Assembly: GCA_947178655.1 (NCBI GenBank)
Contig: CAMWZB010000092.1
Location: 1 to 5,224, forward strand
Source of the DNA: an uncultured Porphyromonadaceae bacterium
GTDB lineage: Bacteria; Bacteroidota; Bacteroidia; Bacteroidales; Muribaculaceae
Reading direction: 5' to 3'
DNA length: 5,224 nucleotides
The notes beneath the pieces are model-generated. The model was not told where the DNA came from. It ran no database searches and saw only the letters and a program-made list of their open reading frames with translations. The position numbers were made by a program, and so were the translations under genes. Within the stretch, counting starts at the first letter, position 1; each line of letters opens with the position of its first letter. Below, one piece after another: positions 1 to 5,224 of this stretch.

Positions 1-8
1 TATCTTTG
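1..8 (+). promoter_or_regulatory. Bacteroidota-type promoter -7 element (partial promoter)
   Basis: The bases TATCTTTG match the Bacteroides sigma-ABfr -7 consensus TAnnTTTG exactly. The partner -33 element (TTTG) would lie off the left edge and cannot be checked. With the usual spacing, transcription would begin at about bases 13-16, leaving an AT-rich leader of roughly 50 bases before the ATG at 64. That placement argues against the earlier in-frame ATG at 13, which would sit on the transcription start. The leader shows no Shine-Dalgarno motif, as is normal in this phylum. The call rests on one 8-base match in the right place, with half of the promoter missing. Confidence 0.6.
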
Positions 9-63
9 CTGTGTGAATCATCAAAGCGGCTTTAGTTCTCATTTTCCAATAACTTTTTGCTAT

Positions 64-3000
64 ATGAAGAAACAATTCAACCTTCTCGTTGCAGCAGTGG
101 CTCTTGCGCTTAGCGTGAGTGCCGCTCCCGGTTTGCCTGAAAGGAGCATGGGTGGCTCGATGAAGCGCCTCAATGCCAAGGGTTATGCTCTGACCGCATC
201 ACGTTCGTCACTGCAGTCGGCTGTGCTGCGTACGGCTCCCGATAATGCCGTGGAAGTTCCGTTCATGCACACGCTTGGCAAAGCCGCTGATCAGAAACCG
301 AATACCGACTTGTACAAGGACTTCGACGTCAATGAGGACGCAAAAGGCTGGAAGGTCGGAGGGTTCAACGGATACTCGGCCTGTACCGGTCCGAGTCTTG
401 ACAATAATGATGACTGGATGATTTCGCCGCCTATACATCTGCTCGCCGGCGTAGACTACGAGATGACGTATACCGCAGGCGTCAATACTCCCGACGGAAA
501 GAAGGCTTTCGCCATGGACGTATGCATGGGGCAGGCTCAGGAGCCGTCGGCCATGACCGTTACGCTCGTGCCGTCAAAGGACTATAAGGAGAAAGAGACT
601 GTCGAGACCATCGCACTGAAAGTTGATGCCGACGGATACTACTGCGTTGGCTTTCATTCGACCACAGCCAAGGCAACGACGGGCATCGGCACGCTGAAGA
701 ATTTCGGAATCAGCGCGGCCGGAGTGAAGGTTGATCCGCCTGCCGCAGGTACGTTGGAATATGTCGTGGCACCCAAGGGCGAGCTGAAGGCTACCGTTAC
801 ATACACAGCCCCGACTCTGACAGTGTCCGGAGCGGATTTGGAACGCATCTCGAAAGTCGTGATAACCACCTGCTGGACCGACAAGCATGTATTCGATAAT
901 GTCACGCCCGGTGAAAAGATAACTCTTGACGTCGACATGTATCAGGGCTCGTCGAACAACCGTATCGAGGCTGTGGCCTATGTCGATGATACGGCAGGCG
1001 AGACGGTGCTCGTCAAAGATATATTCGCAGGGTTCGACACACCGCTGCCTCCGGCAAATCCGGTCATCACTCTCTCCGACGACTATAAGTCAGTCACCGT
1101 GTCATGGGATCCGGTCGGCGAAACCGGCGAGCATGGCGGCTACGTTGACCCGTCGTCAGTGACATACTACATCTTCGACGCTTTCGGTTCGTATTATGAC
1201 CCGGCATTGGCTGCCACGACCGGAACTTCTTATACTTTTGACTATTCAGATGTTTTAGAGCAGGATTTCGTCGCCTATCAGATCACGGCAGGCATCGAGG
1301 ACCTCTATCTCTATTCTCTTGAGACGGTGACTGACATCTGCGTCATCGGCGAGCCTGACGCCCTGCCGTTCACGGAGAGTTTCGCCGGAGCCTACTACAG
1401 CCAGATGTGGATGGTCGACCCTGAGTCGTCATCGGGAGGCTATATGGCCGGAACTCTGAATGATAATGAAATTCAGACCAACGTCGACGATGATGATGCC
1501 GAGCCGGAATACCTCAACTCTCAGGACGGGGACAATGGCTTCTTCATCTTCCTGCCTATGGAGAAGGATGCCGCCTACGGATTCTCGTCGGTGAAGATTG
1601 ACTTGTCGAAAGCTGCGCATCCGGTGTTCGACTTCATGTATCAGGGCAAGGGCAGTGTCATCGACGTGAAGGTTGCCGCCGCCAACGGTCCGCTCGAGGT
1701 GATCAAGACCATAGACCTCAAGGAGAATCCTACCGAGGGATGGACTCTCTGCCGAGTTGATCTGAGTGAATACAAGAGTGCGGGCTACATCCGCATCGGC
1801 GTCATGCTGCGTGCCGTACACAACACTGATGACACCACCTGGAGTGTACCTCTGGACAATATGCGTGTGATGGACCTCGTCGAAACCGACCTGCGCATAG
1901 TCACCTGTAATGCTCCGACACGCCTCGCTCCCGGCACTACTGCTTCGATAGACCTCCGCATAGAGAATCTCGGCACTGCTCCCTGTGAGAATGCCGTGGC
2001 TGTGCTCACCATAGGCGACAAGGTGACCGAGACACCGGTTCCGGCGATTGAGCCGCTTGGATTCGCTTCAGTCAGTCTGCCTGTCAGCGCCACTGCGATG
2101 GACGCAGACGAGCTCGAATGCAGCATCGACGTGAAGGCAGAAGGCGATGCCAATCCTGACAATAACCGCGCATCCGGCATTATCAAGGTGCTCCATCCTT
2201 CCTATCCTGTCGTGGCTGATCTCAGCGCGACTGTGGCCGACAATGATGTACTCCTTGAGTGGTCGGCACCCGACTTCAGTGCCATGACGGAGGCCAAGTC
2301 TGTGGTAGAGGACTTCGAGAACGAGGGCTATGCTCCGCTGACTATAGAAAACTTCGGCGGCTGGACACTCTACGACGGAGACAAGGGCAAGACCTATACA
2401 TTCCTTGACGATACCGCCAATCCCTACCGCACCGATCCGATGGCGTTCCAGCTCTATGATCCGGTCAAGGCCGGAGTTCCGGCAGAATCGCTCATCGACG
2501 CCGAGCCTCACAGCGGATCGACGATGCTTGTGGCATGGAGTACCAAAGGAACTAATGACAACTGGCTCATATCGCCCGAACTCTCCGGCGATGCACAGAC
2601 CATATCGTTCTGGGCGAAGTCTTTCACCATCGGCTGGGCCGAGTCGTTCGAGGTGCTGTACTCGACAGGAGGCACAGATCCTGATGACTTCATTCTCATC
2701 GAAGAGGTCGAGAACTATCCTGCTGACAACCGCGTGCCTGAGGATTGGACCGAATTCAAGGCTGCGCTTCCTGAAGGAGCACTGCACTTCGCCATCCGTC
2801 ATAATGCGTATGACACATATGCGCTTTATATCGATGATATTTCGTTCGCAGCCGCTCCCGATATGCCGGCGGATACACGCATCGACGGCTATAACATCTA
2901 CCGCGACGGCGTGAAGCTGAACGAAACTCCTGTAGAGGCTACAGAGATGCTCGATACTCCCGATGACTCAGGCACTTATACATATCACGTGACTACCGTC

Positions 3001-3276
3001 TACAGCTGCGGCGAATCGCGCGTAAGCGCTCCTGTGGAGGTCATCTTCGAGAAGTCAGGAGCTGAAGCTCCCGTCGCTGACGGTATAAGCATCGTTGCCG
3101 ATGCGCAGACTATAGTCATCACCGGTGCCGAAGGCCGCCATGTGGCAGTGAACGCTGTCGACGGTCGCTGCATCTTCTCCGGCTGCGGTCATGCACGCAC
3201 GCTTGTGCCGGCATCGCAGGGAGTATATATCGTGACTATAGACAAGTCTTGCACCGCAAAGATAATTATCAGATAA
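64..3276 (+). CDS. Secreted multidomain protein: choice-of-anchor J, FN3-like and CARDB-like modules with a T9SS-like C-terminal tail
   Basis: This is a 1070-residue exported protein of unknown ligand, probably a surface or secreted adhesin-like or carbohydrate-binding protein. The ATG at 64 is preferred over the in-frame ATG at 13 because it opens a clear Sec signal peptide (MKKQ, hydrophobic core at residues 7-18, likely cut after VSA at 20) and because 13 lies at the predicted transcription start. Modules in order: a jelly-roll domain of choice-of-anchor J type (about 84-220, DDWMISP at 116-122); a beta-rich stretch; an FN3-like domain (about 327-428); a second, divergent jelly roll (about 434-605) with an acidic run DDDD at 475-478; a CARDB-like domain (about 606-713, ending in the typical DNN); and an FN3-like fold (716-745 and 936-995) that seems to contain a third jelly roll (749-930, DNWLISPE at 832-839, IDDISF at 923-928). 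Residues 1006-1070 resemble a divergent T9SS sorting domain (GVYIVTI, ending KIIIR). No protease or glycosidase catalytic motif was recognised. The gene stands alone, ending at a hairpin. Domain names come from motif recognition, not a profile search. Confidence 0.85.
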   Translation: MKKQFNLLVAAVALALSVSAAPGLPERSMGGSMKRLNAKGYALTASRSSLQSAVLRTAPDNAVEVPFMHTLGKAADQKPNTDLYKDFDVNEDAKGWKVGGFNGYSACTGPSLDNNDDWMISPPIHLLAGVDYEMTYTAGVNTPDGKKAFAMDVCMGQAQEPSAMTVTLVPSKDYKEKETVETIALKVDADGYYCVGFHSTTAKATTGIGTLKNFGISAAGVKVDPPAAGTLEYVVAPKGELKATVTYTAPTLTVSGADLERISKVVITTCWTDKHVFDNVTPGEKITLDVDMYQGSSNNRIEAVAYVDDTAGETVLVKDIFAGFDTPLPPANPVITLSDDYKSVTVSWDPVGETGEHGGYVDPSSVTYYIFDAFGSYYDPALAATTGTSYTFDYSDVLEQDFVAYQITAGIEDLYLYSLETVTDICVIGEPDALPFTESFAGAYYSQMWMVDPESSSGGYMAGTLNDNEIQTNVDDDDAEPEYLNSQDGDNGFFIFLPMEKDAAYGFSSVKIDLSKAAHPVFDFMYQGKGSVIDVKVAAANGPLEVIKTIDLKENPTEGWTLCRVDLSEYKSAGYIRIGVMLRAVHNTDDTTWSVPLDNMRVMDLVETDLRIVTCNAPTRLAPGTTASIDLRIENLGTAPCENAVAVLTIGDKVTETPVPAIEPLGFASVSLPVSATAMDADELECSIDVKAEGDANPDNNRASGIIKVLHPSYPVVADLSATVADNDVLLEWSAPDFSAMTEAKSVVEDFENEGYAPLTIENFGGWTLYDGDKGKTYTFLDDTANPYRTDPMAFQLYDPVKAGVPAESLIDAEPHSGSTMLVAWSTKGTNDNWLISPELSGDAQTISFWAKSFTIGWAESFEVLYSTGGTDPDDFILIEEVENYPADNRVPEDWTEFKAALPEGALHFAIRHNAYDTYALYIDDISFAAAPDMPADTRIDGYNIYRDGVKLNETPVEATEMLDTPDDSGTYTYHVTTVYSCGESRVSAPVEVIFEKSGAEAPVADGISIVADAQTIVITGAEGRHVAVNAVDGRCIFSGCGHARTLVPASQGVYIVTIDKSCTAKIIIR

Positions 3277-3307
3277 TAGAGAGAGAACGTCAAAGCACAA
3301 GTAATCC

Positions 3308-3353
3308 GACAATTAAAAAGCCGGGGCCCTGCTGGGGTCCCGGCTTAATTGTC
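3308..3353. terminator. Bidirectional intrinsic terminator between convergent genes
   Basis: A hairpin pairs 3318-3329 with 3335-3346 (12 base pairs, one of them G-U) around a 5-base loop, with a GC-rich core. It lies 41 bases past the stop codon of the large plus-strand gene and 23 bases past the pyrD stop on the other strand. Read on the minus strand, the stem runs into five T residues followed by AATT, a good intrinsic terminator for pyrD. On the plus strand the tail is only TTAATT, so termination there may be weaker. The flanks are themselves inverted: GACAATTAA at 3308-3316 mirrors TTAATTGTC at 3345-3353, offset slightly from the main stem. The rest of the 3277-3369 gap shows no other feature. 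Confidence 0.88.
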
Positions 3354-3369
3354 GTATATTCACGAGGCG

Positions 3370-4275
3370 TCAGATGATGCCGCGTATCTCTGACAGGTCG
3401 TTCACGCCATGGCGTTCGCACCAGTCGGTGATGCCGTCGATGACCTTGACCGTGGTGGCCGGGTCGATGAAGTTGGCCGTACCGATCTGGATGGCCGATG
3501 CTCCGGCCATGATGAATTCGATGGCATCCGCAGCGCAGCATATACCACCGAGTCCCACTACAGGTATCTTCACTGCTTTGGCTACCTGCCATACCATGCG
3601 CACTGCCACGGGCTTCACTGCAGGGCCGGACAGTCCGCCGGTGACGGTGGAGAGAACCGGGCGGCGGCGCTCGATGTCGACTGCCATGCCCAGAAGGGTG
3701 TTGATGAGTGATACGCTGTCAGCGCCTGCTGCCTCGGCAGCCAGGGCGATGTCGGTGACAGATGTGACGTTCGGCGACAGTTTCACCATGAGGTGACGCG
3801 GCCATGCCTTGCGGACAGCTCCCACTACGGAGGCTGCGCCGTCGCAAGTGGTGCCGAATGCCATGCCTCCCTGCTTGACGTTCGGGCAGGATATGTTCAG
3901 CTCGATGGCCCGGATGCCGTCGATGGCGGCGAGTTTTTCGGCAGTGGCAGCGTAGTCGTCGACCGACTTGCCTGACACGTTGACGATGACCTGCGAGTCC
4001 ACCGAAGATATGCGGGGCCAGATGTGCTTGATGAAGTAGTCGACGCCCTTGTTCTGGAGTCCGACGGCATTGAGCATGCCTGATGGAGTCTCGGCCATTC
4101 TGGGGTATGGGTTGCCTTCGCGATGCTCGAGAGTGGTCCCTTTCACCACGAATCCGCCGAGGCGGTTGAGGTCTACGAAGTCTTCATACTCGAGGCCGTA
4201 TCCGAAAGTGCCCGATGCAGTGAGCACGGGGTTCTTGAGCGTGAGCTCACCTAATTTTGTAACGAGATTTACCAT
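3370..4275 (-). CDS. pyrD: Dihydroorotate dehydrogenase B (NAD+), catalytic subunit
   Basis: This cytoplasmic FMN enzyme oxidises dihydroorotate to orotate, the fourth step of de novo pyrimidine synthesis. Its 301 residues are a normal length for class 1 enzymes and cover a complete TIM barrel. The catalytic base is Cys130 in NISCPN (127-132); a cysteine here marks class 1, whereas class 2 membrane enzymes use serine. Other expected residues are Lys45 in VVKGTT, the substrate loop [11 protein letters not shown] (65-75), Lys165 in VKLSPN, Asn192 in INT, and the FMN phosphate-binding segments GLGGI (241-245) and QIGTAN (263-268). Class 1B, which needs an electron-transfer partner, is assigned because pyrK lies directly upstream on the same strand. 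The pyrD start overlaps the end of pyrK by 7 bases, which suggests one transcript and coupled translation. No Shine-Dalgarno motif precedes the ATG. Nothing appears truncated or missing. It is also called pyrDB. Confidence 0.96.
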   Translation of the reverse strand: MVNLVTKLGELTLKNPVLTASGTFGYGLEYEDFVDLNRLGGFVVKGTTLEHREGNPYPRMAETPSGMLNAVGLQNKGVDYFIKHIWPRISSVDSQVIVNVSGKSVDDYAATAEKLAAIDGIRAIELNISCPNVKQGGMAFGTTCDGAASVVGAVRKAWPRHLMVKLSPNVTSVTDIALAAEAAGADSVSLINTLLGMAVDIERRRPVLSTVTGGLSGPAVKPVAVRMVWQVAKAVKIPVVGLGGICCAADAIEFIMAGASAIQIGTANFIDPATTVKVIDGITDWCERHGVNDLSEIRGII

Positions 4276-5030
4276 GGCAGTTCATCGGCTTTGAAAACGG
4301 GTCCGTCTGTGCATACGCAGCGGTTACCGGTGGTTGTATTTTCGACACAGCAGAGGCACGCACCCAGTCCGCATGCCATCTTGTTCTCAAGAGAGTACTC
4401 GGCATCGAGTCCCTTCTCCCGGGCTATAACCGCGACATTTTTCATCATCACGGCCGGGCCGCATACCTGGAGGAAATCGTAGCTGCCGTCGGTGAGGGCC
4501 GGATGCTGAGTGACGAATCCGTGGAAGCCCGCCGAGCCGTCGTCGGTGCATATGCGGAGGTCGGCCACTTCGCACAGGCGAGCGCAGAGAGCGGGGTCGG
4601 GTTCGGTGCGCTCGCCATAGATGATGACAGGACGGATGCCGCGTCCGTTGAGCGTGCGTGCGAGGTAGAGCAGAGGAGCGATTCCCACCCCTCCTCCGAT
4701 GAGGAGCACGCGGCTGCCTTCCGGCGCGAGTGTGAATCCGTGTCCGAGTGGTGCGATGACGCGGATGCTGTCGCCGGGCTCATAGGTGCCGAGAGCCTCG
4801 CTGGCGCGTCCGAGCGGCTTGACCAGGAGCTCGAGCAGGCGGTCGGTGCAGTTGAAAATCGAGAATGGACGGTTGAGAAGAACGTGAGCTTTGTCGACGG
4901 CGACTTCCACGAATTGTCCCGGGAGCATTTCGGGCAAGCGGTCATCGCCTTCCGGAGCCAGTCCTATGTGGAGCAGCCCACCCTTGAGGCGGTTGACGAA
5001 GTCGACACGCAGTGTCATTTGTTTTTTCAT
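4269..5030 (-). CDS. pyrK: Dihydroorotate dehydrogenase B (NAD+), electron-transfer subunit
   Basis: PyrK carries FAD and a [2Fe-2S] cluster and passes electrons from the FMN of PyrD to NAD+. From the ATG at 5030 it has 253 residues, typical for the family. The order is a ferredoxin-reductase-type FAD barrel (about 5-100) with the flavin motif RPFSI at 54-58, an NAD-binding domain (about 105-205) opening with [10 protein letters not shown] at 111-120 and containing CGP at 190-192, then the cluster domain. The four cluster ligands are Cys220, Cys225, Cys228 and Cys240, spaced C-x4-C-x2-C-x11-C as in characterised PyrK proteins; Cys227 and Cys238 are extra cysteines nearby. The frame stays open upstream to 5111, but that extension runs through the terminator hairpin, so the MKKQMTLRV start is chosen; the ATG at 5018 (residue 5) is a weaker alternative. 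I see no consensus TAnnTTTG promoter between the terminator and this start. Confidence 0.95.
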   Translation of the reverse strand: MKKQMTLRVDFVNRLKGGLLHIGLAPEGDDRLPEMLPGQFVEVAVDKAHVLLNRPFSIFNCTDRLLELLVKPLGRASEALGTYEPGDSIRVIAPLGHGFTLAPEGSRVLLIGGGVGIAPLLYLARTLNGRGIRPVIIYGERTEPDPALCARLCEVADLRICTDDGSAGFHGFVTQHPALTDGSYDFLQVCGPAVMMKNVAVIAREKGLDAEYSLENKMACGLGACLCCVENTTTGNRCVCTDGPVFKADELPW

Positions 5031-5095
5031 CGGGCGTAGGATTAGAGGGTTAACAACCGGCTCTCCGATGTAAAGAGCGGTTGCGGATATGCAGT

Positions 5096-5126
5096 AAAAA
5101 AGCCGGAGCATATCTGCTTCGGCTTT
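5096..5126 (-). terminator. Intrinsic terminator downstream of the tRNA gene
   Basis: A hairpin pairs 5099-5110 with 5115-5126 (12 base pairs including one G-U) around a 4-base loop. Read on the minus strand it ends in a run of six T residues (complement of 5096-5101, partly shared with the stem base), the standard shape of a rho-independent terminator. It starts 19 bases after the 3' end of the tRNA and lies about 65 bases before the pyrK start codon, so it most likely ends the tRNA transcript and separates it from the pyr operon. Termination for plus-strand transcripts is less likely, since that side has only TTTAAG. Confidence 0.8.
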
Positions 5127-5144
5127 AAGCTACTAAATTTTAAG

Positions 5145-5218
5145 TGGCGGGAACGAGAATTGAACTCGTGACCTCCGGGTTATGAATCCGACGCTCTAAC
5201 CAACTGAGCTATCCCGCC
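5145..5218 (-). tRNA. tRNA-Met (anticodon CAT), probably the elongator
   Basis: A full 74-base cloverleaf can be folded. The acceptor GGCGGGA pairs with TCCCGCC (seven pairs), the D stem is GCTC/GAGC with an AGTTGGTTA loop, the anticodon loop is TTCATAA (CAT at 5182-5184), the variable loop is AGGTC, and the T stem ACGAG/CTCGT encloses TTCAATT. The discriminator base is A and the CCA end is not encoded (CTTA follows). The paired G1-C72 and the lack of three G-C pairs in the anticodon stem argue against initiator tRNA. Anticodon CAT also occurs in the minor tRNA-Ile, whose C34 is changed to lysidine; the body resembles elongator Met, but sequence alone leaves some doubt. The base of the anticodon loop has an A31-C39 mismatch. 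The promoter would lie right of the window. Confidence 0.93.
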
Positions 5219-5224
5219 CTTTTG

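Noticed and set aside
23..33. Small palindrome AAAGC-G-GCTTT in the leader of the large gene
   Set aside because: A one-base loop cannot form a hairpin. It could be an operator half-site, but it is short and single, and chance is a sufficient explanation.
13..63. A 17-residue N-terminal extension of the large secreted protein starting at the ATG at 13
   Set aside because: It would place a polar segment before a perfect signal peptide and start at or before the predicted transcription start. The ATG at 64 is far more likely.
2068..2802. A 244-codon open frame on the minus strand inside the large secreted-protein gene
   Set aside because: It lies wholly antisense to a gene with clear domains, its translation resembles no family I recognise, and long antisense frames are expected in GC-biased coding DNA.
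4503..5039. A 178-codon plus-strand open frame opposite pyrK
   Set aside because: Its translation is low-complexity and rich in Glu, Ala and Ser, as expected for the reverse strand of pyrK, and pyrK has intact cofactor motifs.
5031..5111. A 27-residue N-terminal extension of PyrK
   Set aside because: The extension runs through the terminator hairpin, has no family resemblance, and would make PyrK longer than usual. The ATG at 5030 gives a normal PyrK start.
5145..5224. The tRNA gene as an attachment site for an integrated element
   Set aside because: There is no integrase, no direct repeat of the tRNA 3' end elsewhere in the window, and the neighbours are housekeeping pyr genes.

Overview
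The window looks like chromosomal DNA from a gut-type member of the Bacteroidales (phylum Bacteroidota), possibly a Muribaculaceae relative. The phylum call rests on four things: a Bacteroides-type -7 promoter element (TAnnTTTG) at the left edge, no Shine-Dalgarno sequences before any of the three genes, a large secreted protein built from choice-of-anchor J, fibronectin-III-like and CARDB-like modules with a type IX secretion (T9SS)-like tail, and an adjacent pyrK-pyrD pair. The family-level guess is weaker.

Layout. Bases 1-8 carry the -7 promoter element. It is followed by a leader of about 50 bases and one large plus-strand gene (64-3276) for a 1070-residue exported multidomain protein of unknown ligand. 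A strong hairpin at about 3308-3353 separates it from a convergent minus-strand operon, and its symmetry suggests it terminates both sides. Reading right to left, the minus strand holds a tRNA with anticodon CAT (5145-5218, most likely elongator tRNA-Met), an intrinsic terminator (5096-5126), pyrK (4269-5030) and pyrD (3370-4275). The last two overlap by 7 bases.

Function. PyrD and PyrK together form the NAD-dependent class 1B dihydroorotate dehydrogenase, the fourth step of de novo UMP synthesis. All hallmark residues are present: the catalytic Cys130 in PyrD, and the RPFSI flavin motif and four [2Fe-2S] cysteines in PyrK. The large plus-strand protein has no evident link to pyrimidine metabolism. 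It is probably an independent surface or secreted adhesin-like accessory gene beside housekeeping genes.

I see no CRISPR array, insertion sequence, integrase, toxin-antitoxin pair or phage-defence gene, and nothing that amounts to a new system. The most unusual element is the large secreted protein, especially a jelly-roll domain that appears to be inserted inside a fibronectin-III fold, and its divergent C-terminal tail.
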